This document shows positions 26,936 to 36,122 of a DNA stretch of 64,000 bases, piece after piece; the first letter of the stretch is position 1; each line of letters opens with the position of its first letter. The notes beneath the pieces were generated by a model, which saw only the letters and a program-made list of their open reading frames with translations, made no database searches and had not been told where the DNA came from. The translations under genes were made by a program, and so were the position numbers. This stretch comes from Methylotenera sp. (GTDB taxonomy: Bacteria; Pseudomonadota; Gammaproteobacteria; Burkholderiales; Methylophilaceae), in contig JAUXNQ010000045.1 of NCBI GenBank assembly GCA_030682715.1, positions 20,444 to 84,443 of the forward strand, read 5' to 3'.

Positions 26936-27715
26936 GTGTATACTGATCAGCATATGCCAAGTGACCTACATGAAAATATAAATCAACCAATTAGCGCTCG
27001 CGCACTTAGACAAAGCTTGAAAGAAACGCAAGCAAACGACACCCATTTACGGCTGTATCTAAACTTTGGTCAGCAATTATTTACACATGGCTGGAATATC
27101 AGTGCGGCGAATAGCTTGCTGCACTCATTATGTAATTTACTCTCTGCACAGCACGCAATATTAGCAATTGAAAATTCTGGCAAACTTGTAATATTTACTC
27201 AAATTGGACAAACACTACCAGTAGGATCAAGAATTCCTATGATGGGCATATTGGCCATGATGCTAAAAAACCCAGTTCAATTTACTGTTCATGAAAATAA
27301 AAACACACAATTATGGACACATGCAGACTTACAACATCACGAGTGCTTAGTCCCTATCGCTTTAGGGCAGCATGGTAAAGGCGTCATCGCTTTTTCAGGT
27401 AAGAAGTTAGTGCTAAACAACGCCGAGATAGAAGCTTTACATGCGGTGTCAGGCTTAATCGCACTCGCTATTTCACAGCATCAAGGTCCTGCTCGCAGTG
27501 AAGCAGATTTATCTATTTTAGAAACACTAACACCACGAGAGCGTGAAATTTTCGCACTATTGCCCGCTGGTTTAAGTAACAATGAATTAGGTCTTAAACT
27601 TGGCATTGCATCAGGCACCGCTAAAATACATGTAGAGCGTATTTTAAATAAACTTGGCGTCAAAGACAGAACGCAAGCTGCGGTGAAGGCAGTCGAGCTT
27701 GGCTATAAATCTTAA
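26936..27715 (+). CDS. GAF-like sensor with LuxR-type DNA-binding domain
   Basis: This 259-residue protein has a GAF-like sensor over about residues 40-185 and a LuxR helix-turn-helix at the C-terminus (LETLTPREREIFALLPAGLS, NNELGLKLGIASGTAKIHVE, RILNKLGVKDRTQA). The start is a GTG at 26936 or the ATG at 26954. It is divergent from the KRPY genes and 46 bp upstream of a sensor kinase, so it may control either. The stop codon lies inside a 17-bp-period tandem duplication (27706-27735). Confidence 0.85.
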   Translation: MYTDQHMPSDLHENINQPISARALRQSLKETQANDTHLRLYLNFGQQLFTHGWNISAANSLLHSLCNLLSAQHAILAIENSGKLVIFTQIGQTLPVGSRIPMMGILAMMLKNPVQFTVHENKNTQLWTHADLQHHECLVPIALGQHGKGVIAFSGKKLVLNNAEIEALHAVSGLIALAISQHQGPARSEADLSILETLTPREREIFALLPAGLSNNELGLKLGIASGTAKIHVERILNKLGVKDRTQAAVKAVELGYKS

Positions 27716-27761
27716 TAGATTCTAAATCTTAATAGGTTGTAAATTTATATTTGCAAAATGA

Positions 27762-29735
27762 TTGTTAATGATGAGTAAATCACACATCCCAATGAAAAGA
27801 AAAAACATCAGCCCCCTACATTGGGCTGCACAGGCGTGGCAAGATTTGCCACTAGGGTTTAAAGGCGTGTTTGTGATTGCGCTACCGTTAACCGTGTTAT
27901 TAGCATCTTTAGCTTCACTTTATATACGTGAACTAGAATCAACCATGCTCGAAAACAATCTTAAGCATGCTTTACAAAACCAGCGTGATATTCAAACCGT
28001 ACATACTCAGCTTTTAGAAGCCTCAACTGGCGTGAGAGACTATCTGCTTACAGGTGACAAACACTTCTTAAGCATTTTCTTTGAGGCTGAAAGAATACTC
28101 CCTGAGATTATCGATACACTAGAAGATCGCCTAGAAAGCGATCAGCAAAAAAATCGCTTACTTGTCATCGTGCCATTGGTAGCTAAAAACTTAGCAGATT
28201 TAAAAGCGCTGTCAGATCACGACTCAGAAATAGCCTCAGATAATTTAATTACGCAATTTAAATCGCAAGTCGCCACACTAGACCAGCTTAGAAAAGAAAT
28301 TGAAGCACTCAATGCAGAAGAAGCGTTACTAGTAGAGCAAGATCAGCAAGAGATTTTTCTACAGCGTCAGCAAAGTATTTCTGTCACGCTCATTGCCGCG
28401 ATTGCAGGCATTATAGGTTCGCTCATGGCTGTTTGGATTTTTTCACGCACCATAGTCAAACGTGTACGTTTGCTTCGAGACAGTGCAGGCCACTTGGCGC
28501 GTGCAGAAGCGCTCGATTTACCCTCAAGCAGTAAAGACGAGTTAGGTCAGCTCTCAGATGAGCTAGATCACGCCTCTCAATTACTAGCCAAAAACATTAG
28601 TGACGCTTTACAGGCCAGGCAAGAGGCAGAAGAAGCCAGCGCCTCAAAAAGTATGTTCTTATCAAGAACCAGTCATGAGCTTAGAACACCGCTCAATGCA
28701 ATTTTAGGGTTTGCACAACTATTAGAACAAGATTTAGCACCAGGAAAGCAACGCGACAGTGTTTCGCTCATCAAAGGCGCGGGTCAACATTTACTCAAAT
28801 TAATTAATGAAGTACTAGAGATTGCAAGAATTGAATCAGGTGAAGTTTCATTAGAGTTAGCGCCTATAGCCATTAATAACTTGTTAGAAGAAGCAATACA
28901 TTACATTGCACCAATCGGAAAAATTCGAGACATCGAAATTAAATCGGATCTTGAGCCAAACCTATGGGCAAGGGCTAACCGACAAAAACTATTACAAGTT
29001 GTACTCAACCTGCTTTCTAATGCACTAAAATATGGCCCTGTTAACTCTGTAGTTCAATTAAATGCTTATCGTAAGCAAGATCAAATCATGATTGAAGTAC
29101 AAGATGATGGGCTAGGTATTCCTGTTGAATTAAGGGAAAGAGTATTTACGCCTTTCGATAGATTAGGTGCAGAAAACACCAAAGTAGAAGGGACTGGCCT
29201 AGGTTTAGCGCTATCCAAACAAATTATGCTTGCAATGCACGGGAGCATTCATCTTGCCAATGATAAAAGCTTATTTTGGGTTGAAATTTCAGCCTGCGAG
29301 GCCAGCGCAGATGCTAGCAAACAACCACAACAAAAAGAGAAATCAAAACAACTTAATCTATCAAACAAACAGTCGATTCTTTATGTAGAAGACAACATTA
29401 GTAATCGTGCACTGGTTGAAGCCATTATTCTACGTCAGCGAGATTTGCGTATTCATTCTGTATCCACAATCAAAGACGCAAAGCAATATTTAAACGAGTT
29501 ACAGCCTTCGCTATTATTAATAGATTTAAACCTTCCTGATGGCTCAGGAGAAAGCCTCGTACACTACGTGATGTCCGATCCTAGATTAAAAAATATCCCG
29601 ATGATGATTTTAAGTGCAGACGCTTTGCCAGACACCATCAATCGATTACAAGCGGCAGGCGTAGCTTACTACATGACAAAACCGTTAGATGTTGCCGTGT
29701 TTATTAAACAAGTGAGAGAGTTAATTCAAAGTTAG
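27762..29735 (+). CDS. Hybrid sensor histidine kinase with CHASE3-type sensor and C-terminal receiver
   Basis: The 657-residue protein has TM1 at about 33-54 and a helical periplasmic region with TGVRDYLLTGDKHFL (CHASE3-like, about 60-205). TM2 lies at 207-228 and HAMP at 229-283, followed by HisKA with His305 in SRTSHELRTPLNAILGFAQL. The ATPase has N- and G-boxes (NLLSNALKYGP, DDGLGI, GTGLGLALSKQI), and a receiver lies at about 530-655 (YVEDN, LLIDLNLPDGSG). Several starts near 27762-27792 are possible. With the receiver protein 8 bp downstream it forms a phosphorelay; the stimulus is unknown. Confidence 0.9.
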   Translation: MLMMSKSHIPMKRKNISPLHWAAQAWQDLPLGFKGVFVIALPLTVLLASLASLYIRELESTMLENNLKHALQNQRDIQTVHTQLLEASTGVRDYLLTGDKHFLSIFFEAERILPEIIDTLEDRLESDQQKNRLLVIVPLVAKNLADLKALSDHDSEIASDNLITQFKSQVATLDQLRKEIEALNAEEALLVEQDQQEIFLQRQQSISVTLIAAIAGIIGSLMAVWIFSRTIVKRVRLLRDSAGHLARAEALDLPSSSKDELGQLSDELDHASQLLAKNISDALQARQEAEEASASKSMFLSRTSHELRTPLNAILGFAQLLEQDLAPGKQRDSVSLIKGAGQHLLKLINEVLEIARIESGEVSLELAPIAINNLLEEAIHYIAPIGKIRDIEIKSDLEPNLWARANRQKLLQVVLNLLSNALKYGPVNSVVQLNAYRKQDQIMIEVQDDGLGIPVELRERVFTPFDRLGAENTKVEGTGLGLALSKQIMLAMHGSIHLANDKSLFWVEISACEASADASKQPQQKEKSKQLNLSNKQSILYVEDNISNRALVEAIILRQRDLRIHSVSTIKDAKQYLNELQPSLLLIDLNLPDGSGESLVHYVMSDPRLKNIPMMILSADALPDTINRLQAAGVAYYMTKPLDVAVFIKQVRELIQS

Positions 29736-29743
29736 GAAATAGA

Positions 29744-30211
29744 ATGAACGAGGCTGAAATATTAAACGCCAAAATTTTAATTGTAGATGACGCGGAAGCT
29801 AATTTAAAACTATTAGAAGACCTATTAACAAGAGAAGGCTTTCATCAGGTCATCAGTACGGCAGACTCTACACGTGCCTTAGATTTATACAAAGCTTTTG
29901 AGCCTGATTTAATCTTACTGGATTTAATGATGCCAGAACTAGATGGTTATGCAGTGTTAGAAATGCTATCACGGCACATCCCTAAAGATGAGTATTTACC
30001 AGTATTAGTGCTCACAGCAGATGCCACAATCAGTGCAAAAAGAAAAGCGTTGGCACTGGGTGCCAAAGACTTTTTAACCAAACCATTTGATACAATTGAA
30101 GCAATGTTACGTGTTTGGAACCTACTAGAAACTCGTATTTTGTATCGTCATTTGAAATCACTCAACGCTGCATTAACGCCAGTAGTACATATCAACCAGA
30201 CTTCTGAGTAG
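29744..30211 (+). CDS. Single-domain response regulator
   Basis: The 155-residue protein is almost entirely a receiver domain: ILIVDDAEANLKLLEDLL, phospho-Asp in DLILLDLMMPELDGY, Thr in VLTADA and Lys in DFLTKPFD. About 25 residues follow with no output domain. It starts 8 bp after the hybrid kinase and is presumably its partner, acting by protein contact or as a phosphate sink. Confidence 0.9.
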   Translation: MNEAEILNAKILIVDDAEANLKLLEDLLTREGFHQVISTADSTRALDLYKAFEPDLILLDLMMPELDGYAVLEMLSRHIPKDEYLPVLVLTADATISAKRKALALGAKDFLTKPFDTIEAMLRVWNLLETRILYRHLKSLNAALTPVVHINQTSE

Positions 30212-30241
30212 TTAATTATAGTTAATCTCACAAATAACGTC

Positions 30242-30512
30242 ATACCAGCGCAGGCTGGTATCCAGTCAAGGTGATGGTCACGAATGGTTGTTTATTGTAA
30301 AAAAGCTAGTATTCACGCAGTCTGGATTCCCGCCTACGCACCACAGGCACTCCGATTCACTAAGTGCTAAGCCAGCATTTGGCTTGCCCATGGAATATGT
30401 GCAGTAAACTGCACTATTTCACACTTTTCTTGCCACTTTAGTGGCATATAAAATTGGGGAAGCCAATGACTGGCTCACATGTCAAAGCACATGTGAAGTC
30501 GTATGCGGGAAT
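30242..30512. repeat. Nested palindromic repeat region
   Basis: This gene-free stretch (30212-30606) contains ATACCAGC/GCTGGTAT (30242-30261). It also contains a GATTCCCGC...GCGGGAAT palindrome (arms 30326-30333 and 30505-30512) whose centre is split by about 171 bp. Inside the split lies a segment (30347-30384) nearly identical to 48806-48844. The outer palindrome resembles the dRS3-like GGATTCCCGC...GCGGGAATGACG repeat. No gene is seen here. Confidence 0.6.
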
Positions 30513-30606
30513 GACGACTGTGAGCGTTGAGGTTTCAATTTACAAATGCTGCCATTATCTAGCGGACTAGCTAGAACTACTAATTTGTACTAAGCACTTA
30601 ATTAAA

Positions 30607-31578
30607 CTATTTAGCTAACAATGCCAATTGATCAAAATTAACTTTAGCGCTAGCAGTTTTCTCAGTAATTTTATTTAAATACTCAAGTGCTTGACGGTGA
30701 TCATCGTTAATTGCCAACACTTTTCTAAAATGCTCACCCGCTTTATCGTAGTCTTTTGTTTCGTATTCAGCTGTCGCCAAGTAGAACCAAGACTCAGCCG
30801 TATCAGGTTCAGCATTTACCCATTCACGAGAAACAGTTAGCAGTGATTTCCAATCATGTGAGATATAAGGCTTCACTACTTGCATAAAATAAGGCTGCTC
30901 ATTAGCGCCAACGGCCCAAAAAGGTTTCTCACTTTTAGCGCCTAATGCTTGAGCAGGCTTATTCTTGAGTGCTTGCACCCACTCTACTGGCATATAGTAA
31001 TAATGGGCTTGGCTGCCGCGGCTCTTTAATGTGATGATGCCGACTAAACTACCCATCTCATCAAACACACCTCCACCACTGGCACCCAATCTAAAAGGGC
31101 TAGTCGCACGGATCACTACGCCATCATCCAAAGGGAACATTCCCTTAACCACACCAAATGTATTCACAGGCTCGGTGGTCTTATCAGGATACCCAATAGT
31201 AAATACTGGGGTTTCATATTTTAGAGTTTTACTGGCACCAACTTTTGCAATAGGCGCATCTAAGTTAGCCACGGTTAAAATACATAGATCATGATGCCAA
31301 TCAGGCCTCACTTCGGTAGCAACATGCGCTACACCGTTAACCATCACATGCACGTCATGTGCATCAGTCACCACATGGCAGTTGGTCACTACTTGGTCTT
31401 TATCAATCACCACTGCTGACCCCAAACCATGATTACCATTATTGTGTTTAACTTGTACACGTAAAACCTGTGCGTTGAGCTTACTCACCATTTCAGATGA
31501 TGGTGATGCAGATGCCATGCCTGTAAAAAGCAAATTAAACCATACAGTACATAATAAAGCTGAAAAATGTTTATTCAT
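30607..31578 (-). CDS. Secreted trypsin-like serine protease with TPR region, paralogue 2
   Basis: The 323-residue protein has a signal peptide (MNKHFSALLCTVWFNLLFTG, then MASA). The triad is visible as His in VVTNCHVV, Asp in WHHDLCIL and Ser in LGASGGGVFDEMG, followed by a TPR-like helical region (AEPDTAESWFYLATAEYETK). It aligns end to end with the protein at 14116-15168, including YYYMPVEWV and the PYFMQV segment. The start is the ATG at 31578 after GGAGAG. No PDZ domain is present. Confidence 0.85.
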   Translation of the reverse strand: MNKHFSALLCTVWFNLLFTGMASASPSSEMVSKLNAQVLRVQVKHNNGNHGLGSAVVIDKDQVVTNCHVVTDAHDVHVMVNGVAHVATEVRPDWHHDLCILTVANLDAPIAKVGASKTLKYETPVFTIGYPDKTTEPVNTFGVVKGMFPLDDGVVIRATSPFRLGASGGGVFDEMGSLVGIITLKSRGSQAHYYYMPVEWVQALKNKPAQALGAKSEKPFWAVGANEQPYFMQVVKPYISHDWKSLLTVSREWVNAEPDTAESWFYLATAEYETKDYDKAGEHFRKVLAINDDHRQALEYLNKITEKTASAKVNFDQLALLAK

Positions 31579-31767
31579 GATGCTCTCCTCGCTACAATTA
31601 AACAAAGTCTATAAAGACTTATTCAATACAAAACAGGATTACTTAATGAATAAATAGCAATTCTCGTTCCAACTTTCAAAAACCTGACTACAGATGGCGT
31701 CAATGCTTAAAAGTACACGAAGAGATGACGGATTTTCAAACTAAATCACGTATAAAGAATAAAAAAT

Positions 31768-31786
31768 ACGCACTTTTAAAGTGCGT
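31768..31786 (-). terminator. Terminator after the DUF2490 gene
   Basis: ACGCACT and AGTGCGT surround a TTTAA loop, and ATTTTTTATTC follows on the minus strand. Apart from this, the gap 31579-31920 holds nothing recognisable. Confidence 0.65.
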
Positions 31787-31920
31787 GAATTGTGCAAACT
31801 GGTGCGAAAAGAGGTTTAATAATGCGGCTTGATTTAATAGCCCAGATTTAATAACCTTGGTTTAATAAATAAGTGAAGTTGAATAGTCCATTCAAGTAGT
31901 TATATATTTAGCGCAAACAT

Positions 31921-32610
31921 CTAAAATGAAAAAATGAGCGTCGTGGAAAACACATGATTCATAAAATTAGCTTGTTTAGTTTTAACATACTGATTTAAAT
32001 AACCAAGCTCTATCTTAGCCTCAGGATTAAGCGTCCAATTACCACCTAAAAATGCGCGGTTTTGGTCAAAGCCTTTTTGCGCACCATAATCAGTATTATT
32101 TAAATTAAGAAAATACTCATCATAAAACACCCAACTAAGCTTAGGATGCACCCCAGAAGGCGCTACCAATCTCAACATTTGCCTTAACTTATGCCCAGTG
32201 CCATCCGAATTTTCAATAAACCGTTGCTCAAGACGTGTACGGCTTTGTATAGCAATATTGTTGATGGGTGCAAACTGATACAGATATTGTTGCCATAGCC
32301 GATGCTCATCAAATGCAGACCTACTCGCTGGGTGCGTCACCACATGGGCATAACCAGCCCAAATACTGCTCTGCTCAGTTAATTTGTAATAAATTGCTGG
32401 ACGCAATAATGTTTGGTCTAAATGCGACCCCTCTTCACGCCAGCGTGGCTGTAGCTCTGCATACCAGCGCCAACCCTCACTAGGTAAAGCACCAGTCGCA
32501 TTCAAGTTAAGCCAAATACGCCCGTCTTCTACAATGCTATTTGCACTTAAGTGAGCGGAAAAAGATGATATAGCGATAAGCATACCAATAGATAAAAATG
32601 AAACTCTCAT
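31921..32610 (-). CDS. DUF2490 family outer-membrane-type protein
   Basis: The roughly 229-residue protein has a signal peptide (MRVSFLSIGMLIAISSFSAH, ending near LSA). The mature chain is full of alternating beta-strand patterns with aromatic residues (WRWYAELQPRWREEG, SIWAGYAHVV, RTRLEQRFIE, LSWVFYDEYF) and ends STTLIFSF, a terminal Phe typical of outer-membrane barrels. This pattern fits DUF2490. The ATG at 32610 is preferred; a GTG at 32616 lies closer to AGGA. The function of the family is unknown. Confidence 0.75.
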   Translation of the reverse strand: MRVSFLSIGMLIAISSFSAHLSANSIVEDGRIWLNLNATGALPSEGWRWYAELQPRWREEGSHLDQTLLRPAIYYKLTEQSSIWAGYAHVVTHPASRSAFDEHRLWQQYLYQFAPINNIAIQSRTRLEQRFIENSDGTGHKLRQMLRLVAPSGVHPKLSWVFYDEYFLNLNNTDYGAQKGFDQNRAFLGGNWTLNPEAKIELGYLNQYVKTKQANFMNHVFSTTLIFSF

Positions 32611-32743
32611 AAACACGACAATCCTTTAATTCACTCAAATCAAACGCATAATTACACAGCAAATAATATCTGGGGTGGATTATTCTATATGAAACTTAAC
32701 TTGGTCATACATATGCATTTTAAAAGTTATCGTCTTAATAAAA

Positions 32744-32763
32744 AAACCCGCTCATGCGGGTTT
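32744..32763 (-). terminator. Second terminator downstream of the porin
   Basis: AAACCCGC-TCAT-GCGGGTTT forms a perfect 8-bp stem, followed by further T residues on the minus strand. It backs up the stem-loop at 32790-32820. Confidence 0.75.
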
Positions 32764-32789
32764 CTGTTTAAAGCCTGTAAACACAGAAA

Positions 32790-32820
32790 AATCCGCAGTG
32801 TTAGATTAACACTGCGGATT
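32790..32820 (-). terminator. Porin gene terminator
   Basis: AATCCGCAGTGTTA and TAACACTGCGGATT are perfect 14-bp arms with a 3-base loop. TTTTT follows on the minus strand, 25 bp after the porin stop. Confidence 0.85.
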
Positions 32821-32844
32821 CACTATTTATAAATCATCAAGTTA

Positions 32845-34329
32845 CTAGTAGTTAAACTGTAATTGCATACGTATTGCATCAGCACTAAATGTTTCATAAT
32901 CACTAGTTGGACCACCATTAGCTAAATTAGCTGCATTAGCTGCACCAACCACTAGATTTGAGCGCTTCATACGGTGATAGTACGCAACAAACTCAACTTC
33001 AGGGGCAATTTGCCATTCTGCACCAATCTCCCAATCATTCACACGATTTTGTGCAGCATTAGACTCTGCTTTACTGTAACCATCAAAATACTGCCATTTA
33101 ACAAACGGAATTAAAGTACCGTTTGTATCTAAGAATTTGAAGTTATCAATTTTATACATCGCTTGTAAGTAACCACCATTTAAGCTTTCTTGTTTAATTG
33201 TATTGGTTGCCATATCCAACCCTGGTGTTTTACCCCAGTTCCACTCCCCCTGTAAGCCAAACGGCTGTGGATACATCATGAAGCTGACACCAATACGCTC
33301 ATCGTCAAAGCCATTACGCTCAGCTAATCTTGGTGTACAAGTAGCAAAGTTGGTTGTTGTAGCTGTAGTACCACAACCCAAGGCCGCAGCAGTTCCACCA
33401 TTTCCACCTGTTAAGGTGCGGCCTACGTTATTACGATAAGCCCCTTGTGTGACGGGAACATAGTCTCCCCTGTAAGCCTGAATACCAGCTTCAAAAAACT
33501 GGCCAGTTTCCGTTTTCCAAGGTTGTGTGTAGCGCGCTACAATATGGTAGTTATCATTCACTTCACGTTGGTTTGCACCTTGGCCGTTGTAGGCACCTAG
33601 AGCAAACTGACCATAGTTTCCAGTGTGTTTTAAACCCAGCTCCATGATTTCTTTAAACATGGCTTGTGTTGTTTCAGGTGTGTAGTAGTAAAAAACACCT
33701 AAATCACGTTCATCTTTTACTGCACTGTTTAATGCATCAGCACGATCTAATGCTAAACGATTTTGTGAAGACTGTAAGTTCTCAAAACCAAATGGTACTT
33801 TAGATTGACCAACACGCAAACGATGAACCTTATCCTTAGTCAAATAAAAGTCACCATAAAAGTCACGTAATTGCCCTAGGTTATTACCCCCAGTAGCCGA
33901 GGAGGCAAAGTCTGGCTGAATATAAATTCCTAAACGTTCACCTACATCGCCTGAAATAACCACGCGCGCACGACGGATTAAAAAGCTTTTATCTTGATCA
34001 CCAAGTGAACGATCATTACCAACTGAACGATCAGAGAACAAGTTAACACCTACATCATCACCACCTACCATCGCCGTATTACGTGTTTGCAAGTAACCAC
34101 GGATTGATAGTTTATTTGACCATTGTTTTTTTTCTTTTTTCTTTTGACTGTCAATTTCATTATCACGGCCCTTGGTAAGCAAAGCACCCTCTTCCTCGGT
34201 TAATACACCTTTAGTAATCAACGCATTCACAATGTCAGTGGTAGAATCTGCCGAAGCATGTTGAGCAAGACCTAACATTAGTGAACCAGTGATAGTCGCT
34301 GCCACCAAGCTACGTAATTTGTAGTTCAT
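32845..34329 (-). CDS. Phosphate-selective porin O/P family outer membrane protein
   Basis: The 494-residue precursor has a signal peptide (MNYKLRSLVAATITGSLMLG, ending HASA). A linker region follows (GVLTEEEGALLTKGRDNEID), then a long beta-barrel with ISGDVGERLGIYIQPDFA, RVGQSKVPFGFENLQSSQNR and the terminal MQLQFNY. This architecture matches the OprP/OprO family. The Pho-box sequence 70-87 bp upstream of the start supports induction by low phosphate. The preferred ion (phosphate or polyphosphate) cannot be told. Confidence 0.88.
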   Translation of the reverse strand: MNYKLRSLVAATITGSLMLGLAQHASADSTTDIVNALITKGVLTEEEGALLTKGRDNEIDSQKKKEKKQWSNKLSIRGYLQTRNTAMVGGDDVGVNLFSDRSVGNDRSLGDQDKSFLIRRARVVISGDVGERLGIYIQPDFASSATGGNNLGQLRDFYGDFYLTKDKVHRLRVGQSKVPFGFENLQSSQNRLALDRADALNSAVKDERDLGVFYYYTPETTQAMFKEIMELGLKHTGNYGQFALGAYNGQGANQREVNDNYHIVARYTQPWKTETGQFFEAGIQAYRGDYVPVTQGAYRNNVGRTLTGGNGGTAAALGCGTTATTTNFATCTPRLAERNGFDDERIGVSFMMYPQPFGLQGEWNWGKTPGLDMATNTIKQESLNGGYLQAMYKIDNFKFLDTNGTLIPFVKWQYFDGYSKAESNAAQNRVNDWEIGAEWQIAPEVEFVAYYHRMKRSNLVVGAANAANLANGGPTSDYETFSADAIRMQLQFNY

Positions 34330-34398
34330 TTCAATTCCCTCTTAGTTTAATAGTTATTTACTGCGTTTTTTCAACAAGAGGGATTTTGCTATAGCTGT

Positions 34399-34416
34399 AT
34401 TACAGTTTGATGACAG
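34399..34416 (-). promoter_or_regulatory. Pho box upstream of the porin
   Basis: On the minus strand, CTGTCAT-CAAA-CTGTAAT shows two 7-bp half-sites at 11-bp period, one mismatch from the PhoB consensus. A weaker repeat (ATGTCAT...ATGATAA) lies just upstream of it. Confidence 0.75.
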
Positions 34417-34466
34417 AACTAGATTTATCATAAAAATGACATAAATGTTGTATTTTTACAACAAAA

Positions 34467-34496
34467 AGCCCCGACTAGCATTCACTAATCGGGGCT
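34467..34496 (-). terminator. lysS terminator
   Basis: AGCCCCGACTAG and CTAATCGGGGCT pair with one mismatch around CATTCA, and TTTTTG follows on the minus strand, about 50 bp after the lysS stop. Confidence 0.85.
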
Positions 34497-34546
34497 AAAT
34501 AAAACACTAGGTATACACCTTGGTAAAACTTAAAGTAAATTTAGAT

Positions 34547-36121
34547 TTAAGCTTCTGGGCGCATATGTGGGAATAAAATCACATCACGGATACTTGCACT
34601 GTCCGTAATCATCATCACTAAACGGTCAATACCAATACCACAGCCACCTGTCGGCGGCATGCCGTACTCTAAAGCACGGATAAAGTCAGCATCATAATAC
34701 ATGGCTTCGTGATCACCCGCTTCTTTGGCTTTCACTTGTGCATGAAAACGAGCCGCTTGATCTTCCGCATCATTTAACTCACTAAAACCGTTTGCAATTT
34801 CACGTCCTGTCACAAACAACTCAAAACGTTCTGTAATTTCAGGGTTTGCGTCTGATGCGCGCGCCAAAGGTGATACTTCAACAGGATAATCAATAATATA
34901 GGTAGGCTCCCACAACTGGCTCTCGGCTGTTTCTTCAAACAACGCTAATTGCAGTGCGCCTAAACCTGCGTGATCAAATGGTTTAGTACCAAATTTAAGG
35001 ATTTCTGCACGCAAGAAATCTGCATCGTTCAGTTGCTCAAGCGTGTATTGCGGTGCGTATTTCTGAATGGCGCCAACAATGGTTAAGCGTTGGAAAGGCT
35101 TGCTTAAATCCAACTCGCGACCTTGGTACTGCAATACTGCTGTACCACAAGCAGCAATCGCCGCCGCACGGATGCAACGCTCAGTAAAGTCCATCAACCA
35201 TAGGTAATCGGTATAAGCCGCATAGAACTCCATCATCGTGAACTCTGGATTATGGCGTACGCTTAAGCCTTCGTTACGGAAGTTACGGTTAACTTCAAAC
35301 ACACGCTCAAAGCCACCCACCACCAAACGCTTTAGATACAACTCAGGCGCAATACGCATATACATTTGCATGTCTAGCGCATTGTGATGCGTAATAAACG
35401 GCTTGGCTGATGCACCACCTGGAATCGGGTGCAACATTGGCGTTTCTACTTCTAAAAACTGGTTATCCAGCATAAAGCTACGAATCGCTGATACCACCTT
35501 ACTACGTGCAATAAAGGTTGCGCGTGTTTCTTCAGACATCATTAAATCAACATAGCGCTGGCGATACTTAACTTCTTGATCTTGTAAGCCGTGAAACTTC
35601 TCTGGCAAAGGACGTAATGATTTAGTTAATAAACGTAGCTCTGATACTTTGACTGAAAGCTCGCCCGTTTTAGTCTTAAACAACACACCTTTAGCCGCAA
35701 TAATATCGCCTAAATCCCAATGCTTAAATGACTCATAAATGGCTTCGCTATTTTCATCGGTGAAGTTATCTTTAGACACAAATAACTGAATACGACCAGT
35801 GCTATCTTGCACGGTCGCAAAACTTGCTTTACCCATCACACGTTTCAACATCATGCGGCCAGCAATGCTCACATGTACGGCTCTTGGTTGTAGCACTTCA
35901 TTTTCAAAGCCACCAAACTCAGCGTGTAACGCTACCGCTTGATGCTCTGGTTTAAAGTCATTAGGAAAAGCCACACCGCCATTTAATTTAGCATTTTCAC
36001 GGATTGCTTTTAGTTTCTCACGACGTTCTGCAATCACATGATTTTCATCGACTGCTGGCACTTCATTGTTTTGTTGATTACTTGGTTGACTATTTGGTTC
36101 ATTATTTTGCACGTTACTCAC
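34547..36121 (-). CDS. lysS: Lysyl-tRNA synthetase (class II)
   Basis: The 524-residue enzyme has an OB-fold anticodon domain (about 80-170; [20 protein letters not shown]) and class II motifs: motif 1 around [16 protein letters not shown], motif 2 [11 protein letters not shown] with [10 protein letters not shown], and motif 3 [12 protein letters not shown]. An Asn/Gln-rich leader of about 25 residues precedes the normal start. The prfB stop is 1 bp before the start, the widespread prfB-lysS order. Confidence 0.96.
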   Translation of the reverse strand: MSNVQNNEPNSQPSNQQNNEVPAVDENHVIAERREKLKAIRENAKLNGGVAFPNDFKPEHQAVALHAEFGGFENEVLQPRAVHVSIAGRMMLKRVMGKASFATVQDSTGRIQLFVSKDNFTDENSEAIYESFKHWDLGDIIAAKGVLFKTKTGELSVKVSELRLLTKSLRPLPEKFHGLQDQEVKYRQRYVDLMMSEETRATFIARSKVVSAIRSFMLDNQFLEVETPMLHPIPGGASAKPFITHHNALDMQMYMRIAPELYLKRLVVGGFERVFEVNRNFRNEGLSVRHNPEFTMMEFYAAYTDYLWLMDFTERCIRAAAIAACGTAVLQYQGRELDLSKPFQRLTIVGAIQKYAPQYTLEQLNDADFLRAEILKFGTKPFDHAGLGALQLALFEETAESQLWEPTYIIDYPVEVSPLARASDANPEITERFELFVTGREIANGFSELNDAEDQAARFHAQVKAKEAGDHEAMYYDADFIRALEYGMPPTGGCGIGIDRLVMMITDSASIRDVILFPHMRPEA

Positions 36122-36122
36122 A

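Noticed and set aside
30212..30606. Small non-coding RNA gene in the repeat-rich gap
   Set aside because: The hairpins present are explained by dispersed palindromic repeats, and no promoter-terminator pair was seen.
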